A stretch of DNA of 64,000 nt from Dasyornis broadbenti (taxonomy: Eukaryota > Chordata > Aves > Passeriformes > Dasyornithidae), in the NCBI GenBank assembly GCA_013397935.1, contig VZRN01002958.1, forward strand, positions 651,813-715,812. The letters are read 5' to 3'. A model generated the notes under the pieces. That model saw only the letters and a program-made list of their open reading frames with translations. It was not told where the DNA came from and did not search any database. Below, one piece after another: positions 1-12,139 of this stretch. The position numbers were made by a program, and so were the translations under genes. Numbering within the stretch: position 1 is the stretch's first letter; each line of letters opens with the position of its first letter.

Positions 1-649
1 ACCACTTTATGTTCAAAGACACCAGTTATGTCCAACACAACTGTTCTCTTTCCTGGGCTCTCTGTATGTCTGTGTGAATGACTTAGTTGTCTTTGTTGGA
101 GGCAAGGGTATTAATATTTGGGGAGAAGAAAATGTGGTGGATGGAATTGACTCTTCACTGTGACACATGAATTGTGGGTTTTCCAGGCCCCCTCACTATG
201 CCTCCTGGGTGCTCTACAGTTTAACCTCCTTGTGAGGAATGTGCAGTCCTTGCTGATGCTTTGCTTTATGTGTGTTTGGAATGACCAACACGGCTTCCTG
301 AGGGGAGCAGCTGATGTGGCTAGAAGGGAGGTAATACTGCATTGGCTATAAAGGTCCTGTCCTGGATCCCTTTTCATACCAGTTCTTGCCAGCACTGTGG
401 AAAATACAAACAGGTTTTGGATAATATTTTGGTGCCCCAAATCCAGCTTTATTTTTCAGTGGACAATGTTGTTAAGTGTCATGCTGAACTGTGGATGTGA
501 GGAAGTCTGGTGCAGTTTCAGTCTCTGCTAATACAGGAATGAAATCATATGGCAGTATTGGGAGTCTGAAAACTAAAGCCTTTTTAATAAAACTAAACAT
601 AAAGAAGTAAAATTACAGCAAATACCTTGAGAAATTTCCAGTCTCATGG
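1..649. other. Unrecognised single-copy sequence
   Basis: No repeat family, exon or RNA gene is recognised. Short overlapping frames occur on both strands (111-440 minus, 160-351 plus) but overlap each other and show no domain or splice context, so they are treated as chance. The last 60 bases are A-rich and lead into the CR1 fragment that follows. Confidence 0.5.
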
Positions 650-830
650 ATTGCCACTGTGGAATAACCTCCCCAGGGAGGAGGTAGGAGACCAGTTATT
701 CGGGAGTCTCTAAAGTTAGACTAGATAGAGGATCAGAAAAAATAGCGTAAGGAATACCCCAGCTCAGGTGGGAGGATGGACTAAATGATTAAATACCACA
801 GGTCTCTCCAGCTTTAATCGCTGTAACTCT
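650..830 (+). mobile_element. Old CR1 LINE 3' fragment
   Basis: The order of motifs is that of a CR1 3' untranslated region read on the plus strand: a 'tggaataacctccccaggga' block, then a gap, then 'ggatggactaaatgatt', then 'ctctccagctttaatcgct' in place of the usual ending. CR1 is the dominant non-LTR retrotransposon of birds, and 5'-truncated 3' ends are its normal form. The sequence is much diverged from younger CR1 copies in this window (33.4 and 57.3 kb), and no octamer tail is left, so it is an old insertion. Both boundaries are approximate. It has no coding capacity. Confidence 0.7.
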
Positions 831-3594
831 TTGATACATCAGACTCTCCCAGCAGGAATCACTAAAAAGAAAGATCCAGGAGTGCTGTCTATTAAAAGCT
901 TAGAGCTACTTCCGCTCCGTCAGGAGACATTGTAAAAACAGTGGAGGAGTGTTGTACATAGCGGGAGTTCAGAGCTACCCTCCCGTCCCACCCTCACTGG
1001 GAAGCCTGCTCCTCAGAGAGCAGTGTGGGAATGGGGGCTCCAGGGAGCTCACAGACTGTCCTGCACCAGGCTCCCTGCAGGAGGCACTGGGAGAACTGGG
1101 TAGGGGTTGTTCTTTCCAGAGGTGGGAAGCATGCAGTGGAGAAGGGGATGGGGAAGGGAGGGTGCTCTGGTCAGTGTTAGCTTTTTACCTTTGAGAAGCT
1201 TCTTGAAGCTCACAAGAAGATCATACCGACATCTTTTTCCAATAAATATTCACAATAAAGAGGAAGAAGTGCAGCAATATTTCAGAGAAGTAGCTTCTTG
1301 TTGCTTACATTCAGTTTCTTTTTTACCTAAAACATGCGTATTGAGAGCAAAGCTCTACAGGAAATGGCCACACACAAAAGCAATAAAATAAATTGAAACT
1401 GACTTTGGGGCTTTTTTGAGCCATGGTAATTGCTATACATTGTGATGTTTGCATAAGAAATTAGTTAATGTGTAAGAGAATGACGTGATATATTTTATTT
1501 GCCTGATGACTGTAGTCTCTGAGTGAATGACTTATTAAGGTTAATAAAAAAAAATTTGCTTGTGACTTGTAATAATTCGATTGTGAGAATTTAACGTTCC
1601 CTTATGCACAGTTGCCTAAAGGGGGGAAACTAAATTATACATACGTTCTAATGACCGACTGGCTATGCTTTTATTTATTTCTTAATAGCGGTTTGAGAAC
1701 AAACAATGTGTTCTAAATTGTTGGTCTGTCTGTCTTTCTGCCTGCCTGGGCAGGAACGTTATGGCTTTCTTAATTCTCCTGTGTGATTTATCATCCCCAA
1801 TTCATTGTTTTGCATAACTGTGCTCAAAATGAAGAAATGTCATTATTTTGCAGTGAAAAAGTTGTCATTTGCATAATGCCTGCCATTAATTATTGTGAGA
1901 CTAATGCAGTTGTTGATATTTTTAGGGCACAGTGGTACATCCTGCACCTTGTATAATGTCATTCTGAAAACATGGGTAGTTAATAGGTGCCACAACACTG
2001 AACAAATGCAAGAAAGGAGGAGAAGAAGAGGAAGGGCACATAATGGAACAGGCTGTGATCTTTATTTAGATTTTTCTTTTCCTGAAATACTTGTTGAGAG
2101 ACGACTATAAACAGAAGCAAAGGCTAGGAAGCTGTGACACCCAAGAGAATGAGGGAGTGAAGAATCAGAAATGTTCCTTTCTACATATGTTAGTCAAGAT
2201 GGACCTAAATTAAACTCTTTCATGCTGATGTTCCCTGGAATTTGAGAAAACTCCTGGCAGTAGTGAATGGCTGTTACCCCATAACTGGCAGTTTTTCCTC
2301 TTGGAAAAGTCATTTGTTATTTGTTTTAGTGGCTTATTGTTTTTACAATGGAGTTATTTTATGATTCTTTTTCAAACATGCAATGGGAAAAGGACAACCT
2401 TCATGCGACATCCTTTCTTTTCCCCCATGGTACTGGGCAATTTCTGAGCCTGTGATTGTGACTGTATGCTAATGGGAAGAAATTACTTCAGAAGACCATT
2501 AAACATCAACAGAACCTGAGGCTTTTGGTATCTTTACTAGAAAATAAGAAACTCTACATCCCTTTGCCATCTACTATGACATCTACTATGTCTTTTCTCT
2601 GTTTGCTGATGTATCTTAAAATGCCAGAAGAAGAAAACATGGCCATTTACTCCTCAGATCCTGAAATTCACTGCCTCCTCCAGAGGGATGTTGTTCTGTC
2701 TCCTGTTTTCTACCATTAGAATTAAAACAACAACAAAGAAAATTAAACCACAAAAGTTCAAATAATGCTAAGAGTCTAACTGAAACCCACAAAGGGCAGG
2801 AAATTCATCTCCAAATGTTGCCAGTCTGTCCTCAGCTCACCCTATTGTCACAGAGAACTGAAAGTTGTTCCGACAGTGTGTGATCTTACAGACCACAAAT
2901 GCTGCAATATGTAGGCACAATAGGAAACACAATAGAGGAACAGACACTGAGCTTTATTCTCAGTTTCTTGGATGTGGTAGGTGTGAGACAGACCCTTAAG
3001 GTAGCAGAACATAAGGCTATTTTTTAATGTGTTTTTATGCGCTTAGAACACAAGTGCAGTATATAAAGAGTGTTTCATAAAGTTGTCATTCCTAGTTACA
3101 AACTACACCACAACTATAAATTGCAATCTTGAACATTACAGAAACAGTCCATGTGTCAGTGGTTGATTTCTTACATCCATACCACTGCCCTGCTTGAGAC
3201 TTTTTAGAAAAATATAATTTAAAGTACCTCGTGCTAGCAAGAATCCTTGAGAATGCAAATCAGAATGAGAAATTTGTGCATAAGATTGTAACAACAGAAT
3301 GTCATAACTTCGCTCTGCATCGTGCCAATGATCTGAGTATCTCCAAGGGCTTTGCAAATCCTGGAGCGATGATTCCTTTGAGACACTTTTGCCAATTCAC
3401 AGTATTAGCGAGACGGTGTGGTAGGAAGGAGGTCCCTGTCCATGCTATCTCACCCCCACTGGAGATGTTTATGCTAGAGATGGGCTGCGGATCTGAGAGA
3501 AGCGTATGAGTTCTTGGAGTGCTCCTTCTGTAAGATGAGTTGAGGAGATGCTCAGCACCCCTTAGAATGAACAGATCTAAATTTCCTTCCTATC
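831..3594. other. Unrecognised noncoding stretch
   Basis: Contains a GC-richer patch around 940-1170 (purine-rich near its end) with two overlapping short frames that have no recognisable domain. A 12-bp tandem duplication is listed separately at 2568. The part between about 3130 and 3510 has open frames on both strands but matches nothing I know. No promoter or RNA gene is evident. Confidence 0.45.
2568..2590. repeat. 12-bp tandem duplication
   Basis: The unit CATCTACTATGA is repeated twice head to tail, the second copy differing only at its last base. It is probably a replication-slippage duplication with no implied function. Confidence 0.85.
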
Positions 3595-3599
3595 TTTGA

Positions 3600-3765
3600 T
3601 ACAGGCTCCCTGTGTGGCCACAAAAAAAGTCACATAATTTCTCTCATAATTTTCATCAATGAGGAATTAAAATCATTCCAGACATCTGAGGGTACATTGT
3701 GAGGATTAATTCACCAAGATTGTTGAGATATTCAGATGCTATATTGATGAGTACCACAGAAAATC
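3600..3765 (+). mobile_element. MIR-like CORE-SINE (ancient)
   Basis: The order of blocks follows a tRNA-derived MIR/CORE-SINE on the plus strand. 'ctgtgtggcc', 'aagtcacataatttctct' and 'attttcatca' stand for the tgtgacc / aagtcacttaacctctct / tttcctcatct core. 'tgtgaggattaattca' is the typical post-core block. 'gatattcagatgctat', 'ttgatgagtacca' and 'cagaaaat' resemble the amniote-type 3' tail. The elements were active before the mammal-reptile split, so the copy is a fossil. The 5' tRNA-like head with its A and B boxes is not recognisable. Confidence 0.65.
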
Positions 3766-4579
3766 CAGAAACAAAACTCCATCTTATTTCATGCAAGACT
3801 TGGATGCCACTCAGTAAACAAGGCTTGGGGCCACACACTGAACAGAGAGGATTAAAAAAAGAGTATTTGAATTAGTCTCATTCCCTGGATGCTATCCATT
3901 ATACAGAACACAGAATATACAATCATAACATGGAAGATTGTATTGTAACACTACAGCTGTTGTGACAGACTTCATTTTGATATTTTCATACTTTTGCGTG
4001 CTTTGCTCTGTGACCTGAATGTTTTTGCTTGGTTTTAAATGGCATTTTTGAGCATAACATGCACAATAGACTAAGTGCAGCTCCCACAGAAATCACTCCA
4101 TAGTGTGAATGCTGAACACCTATTAGAACCAAAGTGGGTATCATCACTGATAATTACACAAATTTGGTGGTTTTCATCACAGAAATGAGTATCACCTGTT
4201 GGAATCTCATCCGGTTAGGAAAATATGTTGTATCTCTGTATCACAAGTCTCCCAAAAGAATATCTTGTTCTCCAAACATTTCTCTGTTTCATTCTTAACA
4301 TTTTGTCCTTAACATACACTTTAACTATGGTTGTACCTGGGGAAGGATATAAATCAACATCCAGTAGGTTGACAGTGCAATAGTAAATCATCGGTTGCAG
4401 CCATAATCCATGTGCTCCATAAATTCATTTTGAAGCTGGAATCTCTGTGATCTATGTGTTAGCTACATTGAAGCTTAGCTGCTGTCTGATGCATGTCAGA
4501 TTGGTTCATTCTGCTCTTCAGAAATGGGCATTTCATAGTGTGAGCAGTGTTTTCTGCTTTTGTATCATTGTGTGTAATA
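3766..4579. other. Unrecognised single-copy sequence
   Basis: AT-rich DNA between the MIR-like SINE and the old LINE. No motif, exon or repeat recognised. A minus-strand frame of 60 codons at 3656-3838 runs antisense through the SINE and is not a gene. Confidence 0.45.
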
Positions 4580-5440
4580 GCCCTGATAGAAAGGGCTGTT
4601 AAAGCCTAAGCTGTGTTTTCTGATTTTGTCCACTTGCTTTTTAAAACCATTTTTACTGTTGGCATCAACAGCATCCTGTGCTGACGAATTCCTCAATTTA
4701 ATTACAGACTGTGTGAAAACATATTTCCTTTTGTTTGCTTTAAACCTGGTGCTTGATAACTTCTTTGGAGGCTTCCTAGAAATATGTAATGAGAAATAGG
4801 GAGCAATTATTAACAGTTCACCTTGTCCTTGTTTGTTATGATTTTATCAAGCTCCTTTATATGTCTCTGTCATTTATTTTTCAGGGCAAAGAACCCAACT
4901 CTTTTTAATCTGTCCTTGTACAGAAGTTGTTTTGTGCTTTGAACATCTTTGTGCCCTTTTCTGCATCTTTCTGGCTGCTTATGTCTTCTTTTGTCTTGAG
5001 AGTTGAAACCTACATTGAGTGTTCAGTGTATGAGTCTACAGTGGATTTTATTAGAAGGATATCATTATTATTTTACTTTTATTTTCTAGCTCTTTCTTAA
5101 TAATTCCCAAGGGGTTGTTTTTAAGGGTTTTTTTTCTTCCTTTATGATAAATTCTGAGTATTGAGCTGGTTCTTTCATAGGTATATCCACAAGGATTCCA
5201 AGCTCTCTTTCACATGTAGTAATAGCTAAATTAAATGCTATTTTCTTGTATGAATATTTAGTATTTTGTCCTCTTATGTCATGATAACTTTCTTTTAGAA
5301 AGTTACTTTGGTGAGGGATTTCATATATTTTAATTTTTAGCAACATATGTCCATTGCCTCCTTCTGAGAACTTTATGGATTTGTGAATCAAAATTTCCAT
5401 CTGCAAAAATTCATGTTGTATCTTCCCTGCTTTATCTACT
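4580..5440 (-). mobile_element. Ancient CR1-type LINE, 3' part, minus strand
   Basis: Read on the minus strand, this is a 5'-truncated LINE of the reptile/amniote CR1 kind, as found in turtle and crocodile genomes. On the plus strand the recognisable blocks, in order, are 'aaaaccatttttactgttgg', 'gcatcctgtgctgacgaatt', 'cctcaatttaattacagact', 'gtgtgaaaacatatttcctt' and 'tttgctttaaacctgg'. After these come the 'tttttaatctgtccttgtac' and 'gcccttttctgcatctttct' region, and 'ccaaggggttg' near 5110. From about 5086 the coding part begins, seen as a reverse-transcriptase C-terminal remnant. The fragment is far older than the CR1 copies at 33.4 and 57.3 kb. The upper boundary is uncertain; related sequence may reach about 5700. 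Confidence 0.75.
5086..5406 (-). pseudogene. CR1-type reverse transcriptase C-terminal remnant
   Basis: A 106-codon open minus-strand frame lies inside the ancient LINE. Residues around 60-85 (…ITTCERELGILVD…) align with the block near the end of the CR1 ORF2 reverse transcriptase, where the family has a T-T-x-E-[KR]-D-L-G-[VI]-[LI]-V-D motif. The following MKEPAQYSEFIIKEEKK stretch corresponds to the MK…S.QCAAAVKKAN segment. The YxDD catalytic loop and the endonuclease domain are absent, so the remnant cannot support transposition. That the frame is still open over about 320 bases is likely luck in a fossil this diverged. It is a relic of a retrotransposon, not a host gene. Confidence 0.6.
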
Positions 5441-8400
5441 CAAGTGTCTGTTATTTATTATAATTTCTACCAGTTTCTATGGCATAGACTATAGACCAAG
5501 TGATCTATGTGGATCTTCCTAAAGCCCTTTTTTACTATTGCCATTAAATCACTTTCTGTTCTTTTGTTGTGCAAGAGTTATTAGTTAAGCTCTTTCATGA
5601 CTGAGTTTCTTTAGAACAGTTTCTTTTATAACTGTTAGATGGGAACCATTTATTCTTCCATTGCACATTTTCTCAGATTTAACCTTCCAGAGAAGGGATT
5701 TCACTTGCAAACCTTTTTTAACTATTCCGTAGTGAACACAGCTGCAAGGAATTTATTTGGGATTTTTGTTCTTTGAACACGCCTTTTGCACCTCATCTGT
5801 GGGTAGAAACAGATTATATCTAAGGTGTTCAGAAAGGTTATTTATGGCTTTAAATAGTTGTTCCTCAAGACTTTCGTGGGCCTGCCTTATTCAACGTTTT
5901 CTTTTTAAAAAAAATCAGTAAAATATACACTTTTTTCCTGCTTTCTGTGTTTCAATATAACTTCCTCTTTTGGAATGGCATCTTTTTACTTCTAGTAAAT
6001 CCCTTCACTTGGCTTGCTTTAAAAATCCTGTTATTTTCTTGTTTTCACATGTGGTTATACATTTGTTTTGTGAGTGCTTAGTAGAAACGAATTACTGCAG
6101 GACAACTTCCAAGGTTCTTGCATTTAAAGGAACTATATTATGCATTTCTCCTGGAGATTTTTGCCCTCTTGTAAAGGATTTTCATCTAAAGTGGCAACCG
6201 AATTATGACAGTTTACAACCCAGCATATTCAGGTAAATCAGAACTGTTTAGGGATCTCTCTAGTACCTCAGGCTGTAATTTGCTGCGTCTGCCAGACAAA
6301 CTGCTGAGATGTTCCTCAAAATGATTGAGGCAGACAACTGGGGGTCAGGATTATTACAGCTATTCTAAGGAAAGGCTTTCCTGTTACTTGTAAGAGATGT
6401 GAATCTCTGATAACATATCTTCTAACAGTAGCATCTTAAAACATTTTACCCTTAGCTGCTTCTTTTTAATTTCTCTTTTTCTCTGTTCCTTATTTTAAAT
6501 AGGATTTTCTTCCTGAAGTTGTATATTGCTGTAGTGGATTTTGTTGTTATTTTTTCAGTCCTATAGAGAACTGAATTTACGTGCATTATGTTCATTATTA
6601 CAAAGTGGTTGTTTAATATGCACATATTAAAGTAGGTTTAGTGATCTTAGCACTAAAACAAAGTTTCTCCTTCTTCCATAGGTTTTCTGCCTGTGAAGTC
6701 TTCCATTTCGCTTTTCACAGTCTCTATTAGCATTTTAGTAGGATGGTGCTTGGTATGATGCTAACACCATTCTCTTTCTTTTTAGGCATGGCATTAAAAC
6801 CCGTGGAGATTTGTGGTACATTTAAATTTCTTTCATTTATATATATTTTAATTTTCAGCAACAATCCCTCATCTGTGCATTCTGCTCTGATTATTACGAA
6901 GTGCACCCTAATATTGCAATGTACAACATCTTCTCCAGCTGCTGACCTTACCTTGTATGTCTTGTTGTTTGGTTGGGTTTTTTTTAATAAATGTTGCACT
7001 CCTCTTAGTGCTTAGTTTCTGTATTGAGGTGCTTATGCATTTGTCCTGGCTTTTTAAGATACTCTACTCAGAGTGACAGCAGACTTGTTTTGACTGTTGA
7101 GGCAGTTCTTTGCTGTATTTGGTACCTGAATTTTATCAGCTTACGCTCTTTTGATACAGAGTTCTGGTGGTTTCACCCATAGTTGATGCATTTTTCTGTT
7201 CTGTGTACAGTTCTGTACCTCTACCCTCAATATCTCTCAGACAGTATTTTTAAATCTGCTCTACCTGCTCTATTTAGAACCATGTCCCCTTTGTAGGATC
7301 CCTCACATCTAAAGAATTCTTAAGCTAAACTTCTCTTAAATAAAGACCAGCCTCCAAAAAGAGCAAGTTTAATGTAATATCTGACTTGCTAGCATCCTAT
7401 TCAGAGAGTCACTCATTAAAACTAATACACTTCTGGGATTAGAAATTTGTCAGATTGAGCTCACAAAGTAGTGTTGCTTTTATGTTACCTATTGGCTGAC
7501 ACATCTCCCTGTCTTTTGGTTTGTGAAGATTCCTGCCTCCCACAGTCTTGGAGATGCCTCTACCCCAGAGAACCTACAAGCCCTCCCAATAATACATTGC
7601 AAAAAATATTTTAAATGGGTTTCAGAGTACATCAGAATCTCAATTATCTAAAGAACATGGGAAGAACATTGAATAAGACTTGATAATCGCGTTTACCAGT
7701 AACCAGAATGCCCTGCATGCCCATGGATCTGTGGAAATAATTAGTAATAGAAGCAATTTACCATTTAATTAATAAATGACAAGGGGCAAAACCTTGTCTG
7801 GGTTCACTGAATTTGGGTAATTAAGGCTCCACTCTATTTTAAAATCTGAAATATTAACCGTTATTCTGTGTGCTTGAGATAATAATAATTTTTAAAGTGT
7901 GCACATAACAGGACCTAAGCCTAGCTGTATTATTTCTATAAAGGAAGAATTGCATGATGTCCCACAAGCAGAGATTTGCTCTGCAAGAAAAGATCACTTT
8001 TTTTTTCTCAAAGTATCTTAGCTCTGTGTCCTTAAATATCTGTGTCATCTTTTTTAAATCTGTGTCATCTTTGAATCTGTAACTACATTCAGGAGCCAGT
8101 GAGGAATTTCAGAGGGCAATGAATAACCTCTCACCAAGATGAGTAAGAACTAGTGCAGCAGAACATCTTTAGACTTGTTCTTATCTTGGCTGCCCACAAA
8201 GGAATTTAAGACTGATGGAGATAACTTAAATTTTACAATGAAATAAGAAAGACACTAGAATTGGTGCCTACCATAAATAGCCATTCAGAATATGCTGTAG
8301 GGCGTGGATTGTGGAAAGCTGGGATTGAAGACAGACATTCTTGGCTTATAGGTTATTCCAGTGGGTTTAACTGCCATAAAACACCGGTTTGCTGCCTCTT

Positions 8401-9195
8401 CAAGTCTTTGAAAAACAGAGTTCCAGGCTTCTGCCTTCCTGACTTTTGCATGTCTGTCATGCCATCTCACACATTTAATAGTTCCCACCCCTGGCATTGA
8501 AGCAGTATGACTGAAGAACAAGGACTGAGCCTCTGAAAGATGGCATCCTTAGCATCACTCCTAATATGTCAGAAACTGTGATTCTCTTCTTTTTTCCTCA
8601 CTCATGTTGTTTGTTGGATTCTATCTTTTTGTCCCTCAAATGTCCTCCATTCTGACATCATTCTAAGGGGTACTGCAGAAGAAAATTAGTGTTGTCGTAA
8701 ATGAGACTCTGCATTCAAGTCTGAAAGCAGGGAGAACAGGAAAATTCTCATCTCCTTCAGAAGGGCTATCCACTGCTAGAAACCTGCTACTGGAAGCCAT
8801 CTATTTCTATGCCCAAGAGGCTGACTGTAAATCAGTTTGGTTTGTGCTATCCTTTTCAAATACACAATAATCATCAGAGACTAGGCAATCCTTGCAGAAA
8901 TGTAATTCCAGTCCCACAGAGATGTTTCAATCATAAGAAATTGGAGAAATGAACAATAAAACCATGCTATGAAGTTCTAGGTGTCAGGGCGTTCTGTCTG
9001 TTGCTTCTGAAGAAGAGAGTAAAATGGTTCATTTTAGTCAAGTTGTTGCTGTGCTCACATAAAAAGTGTCACAGAATTTGTGTGTACAGTTGTTTCTGCT
9101 CAAGCGATCCATTACCAGAAAAGTGGGGACATTGCATCAGAAATGATGAGTTGGCACCATTCATGGTGGTAAGGGAAGCTTGGTTATGCAATAAG
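5441..9195. other. Unrecognised, T-rich noncoding stretch
   Basis: The first 300 bases may be a continuation of the old LINE, for example 'gggaaccatttattcttcca' at about 5642. The stretch 6743-7015 is open on both strands. Its 'tatattttaattttcagcaa' resembles a sequence at about 5325 inside the LINE but is otherwise unrecognised. A partial tandem duplication lies at 8035. No exon, RNA gene or young transposon is seen. Confidence 0.4.
8035..8072. repeat. Partial tandem duplication
   Basis: An AAAT(at)CTGTGTCATCTTT unit occurs twice in direct succession, separated by a T-run length difference. Local slippage product, no function implied. Confidence 0.75.
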
Positions 9196-9306
9196 CCACA
9201 TCCTGCTCTCCTGATTCTGTGAGTAGTTCTGTTGAAGTCAATAGTAATTACATCCATTAAAATCAGTAGAACTACTTGCATCAATAAGATAAGTAGGATT
9301 TGGCCC
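9196..9306. repeat. Ancient amniote palindromic repeat
   Basis: An imperfect inverted repeat about 111 bp long. The inner arms are 9222-9234 (AGTAGTTCTGTTG…) and 9264-9276, whose complement reads AGTAGTTCTACTG. The outer arms are 'ccacatcctgctct' at the start and 'agtaggatttggcc' at the end, which are near-complements. The centre carries 'gaagtcaatagtaattacat' and 'ccattaaaatcagta', echoing the 'ccattgacttcaatgg'-type core of palindromic repeats widespread in turtle and other amniote genomes. I cannot give a family name with confidence. An 80-codon minus frame across it is a by-product. Confidence 0.6.
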
Positions 9307-12139
9307 AAAGGTTGGTTGATATCAATGTTTTTAATCTCTCATTTTCATAAGTGCTAGGTTCATTCAGGCAATTTAAAGTGAGGTGAATAAAGAACATTCT
9401 GTGCTTTGAATAGTTTGGCATCATACACAGACAGAGCATGTGATTAATACCATATTGTTGGCTTTTTTCTTTGCTTTTCAGTTGTGGCTGGCCATGTCCT
9501 TTTCATAATTGCTGCTATCCTCCCGAGCCTATATAATCACCCTCTCCAGATTTTCTTTGATGCCCTTAGATTTTCCCTGTACTCGATGTAATATGTTCCT
9601 CTATTCACTTACCCTCCCATCAGAAATATAATGTGTTTCTGATGTGCTACTCTGACACGATCAGAACTGATTTGGAGCGATGTATTCACCTGACAATGTT
9701 TCCCAAACCAATATGTTATCAGTATTTTCTTGAGCGTAACCATGGCACTGCTTTCTAGTTGTGCTTCTGGGAAAACCTGTGGAAGCACACTGGTTCAGTC
9801 AGTGGTGGTAGATAGGAAGTTGGGCTTGAATTTCAGACATTGTAGTTCACTTAGCTGCCTAAAATAATAGAATTAGGGGATAAGCAATGAAAAATGAACA
9901 ATCTTATTTCCTGCGTAGAACTGCAAACATTGAATACTTGGACCATGATAGTCTTGATACTTTCTACTGAAAACAGTCAATATATGATATTACTGTTAAA
10001 GCACAGCTATGATTTCTGCAGAAACATGAATGAGGAATGGCATTGCTGAAGACTGAACTCTAGTACCAATGCTGGTGAAATCCCACTGTTAGCAATTCTA
10101 CTCTCATTATTTATGTTTTTCAAGAAGTAATACATAGTATGTTTATTTCCCTCCTGTGAACTTCCTGACAGTATGCAACCTCTTGGATTGGCAATTTTTT
10201 TACCAGGAAATTTCTTTTAGAAAATGACAATAAGGACTGATAGTTGTCTGTGCTATTTAGCATGTGTCAATAAGTGAAAGTCTTACCACAATCAGAAAAG
10301 ATTCATTAATGTGCCATGAAATTCTGCATTGGTTTCTTACAAGAGAATTCCATTTTCTTGTGTTCTCACTGATGTGACATTCAGAATAGATTCTGCTTTC
10401 AAGGAAATGTGAGATCATTTGACTGATATGAAACGATTTTTACTGATTTAACAGCAGAATGCATAATTTATGGTTACACAGGGGTAAAGGGAGAAATACT
10501 GTCAATAGTATAATAATTACATGGGTAACACTTGCATGTGTTCATAGTAGTAATCCATTCACTGGTTAAGTTCCTTAAGGAGATTCACATATTCCCTCTA
10601 CATATATACTCCCTGGTGTTCCTTAGGCTGGAATTTTCTTAAAGGTTTTAAAAACCTAAAGCCATACTCCCTACTGATTTTCTGGGAGTTGGTGGCCCTA
10701 GTGTCTCTGTGAGTACAACTTGCTCAGTTTTCCTAGATGTTTTTTAGATATCTGCAGGTACTGTGTAGGAGGGGGAGATTAGATTTTGATCACCAGCTGA
10801 GAGATGAGAAGGATTCATCTTTGTGAAAGCAGAAGACTATTACTCAGGTCTTTGCACAATGAAGTATTATGTGTGTTTAGAGCTACAGTAAATAGCCTTC
10901 TTGCAAGTTTTTTCTTGCATTGTTTATCCAGCTACACTTATATTGATGACACACTTTATAAACAATTCATAGAAGTTTATAGATGATTTATCAGCATTCT
11001 AAGAACATTCTTGAGATGGATAGTAAGTATTACATGTTTTGTAAGCACATCACAGATCTATCTGTAGGTTATTATAAACATCAGTTGGCTTCTTCTCCTC
11101 AATCCTTTATAACAGCTAATAAGCATTTATTGAAGTCTTTATTAATCATTTTCTTACCCTTCAGAAGTAGTCTTCTTAAAAGTATGACCTACTGGCTGTG
11201 TAAGAAATCTGTATGTTCTGAGGGGAGAGTAAAAGATGGACTGTCCAAAGCAAATTCTTCTTCCAAGTAAAATTGAACAATAACGATAAAAACTCTTTTT
11301 AAGTTACACTGCTGTCCAAGCATTTCTTCTAATCAGTTGTTGTAGAGCATTATCACATCTTTTAGCAATCACATCTGAAAAAATTCTCACTTGTAGATAC
11401 TTTCAGAAATCATAAGTAGGTAAATTAATTTTAATCCTGAGCAACTGAAAATTCAGTAGGACTGGGCTCTAGGAAAAGCTTCTAAAGATTGATATGCATC
11501 AAAACACTGTCTTTTATAATTAAATCTTTTAGACTGGTAGAATGGCCAAAGGATTCTGACTGTGTTATTATATTTACATTTATTACTTTCCCCCATATTT
11601 CTGAGGAGATGAGAGCACTGCAGGTCAAGAGTAAGAGAGGAAACTGGCCTTTGCTAAATTTCTTTTCATTGCTTTGGCAATTTTGACTGGTTTTAATTCT
11701 TAAGAATATGGATAGCTCTATATACATGCAATTGTGCCTCTCCAGATTTAGCTTTTCTAGTCATGGTGGTTGGTATTTACCTGTCTTTCTGGCTTTGAAA
11801 CTTCAATTGAATGATAACTGCTTCATTTCTTTTTGTGCTGCAATTCTAGCTCTTAGTCATACCAAATAAAAAGAAATAATGGAAATACTTTTAAGACTTT
11901 TAGGAACTCCTATCACTGTTTCATCTTGGCTTGTAAATAATAGTACTTTTTGGAAACTGAATTTAGGGTAGCTAAGAGCTTGCGTATTAGTTGTAATGAT
12001 GTAAATCAGTTGGGTCAGGTCTGTTCTAGAGCCTGGAGTCAAGCTTCATATTTCTGAGCAGGACTAAGTCAAATAAAGACATACATAGGAACATATTTTA
12101 ATTTGTATTGGTGTAGCTTCTCAGTTCCTGTCTGAAAAG
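9307..12139. other. Unrecognised noncoding stretch
   Basis: AT-rich. It holds a weak candidate terminal exon near 9482 (see findings). 10625-10702 may be another worn palindromic amniote repeat: 'ggctggaattttctt', a short AGGTTT/AAACCT inverted pair, then 'ctactgattttctggga'. The small open frames at 10804-11270 have no recognisable domain. Confidence 0.4.
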
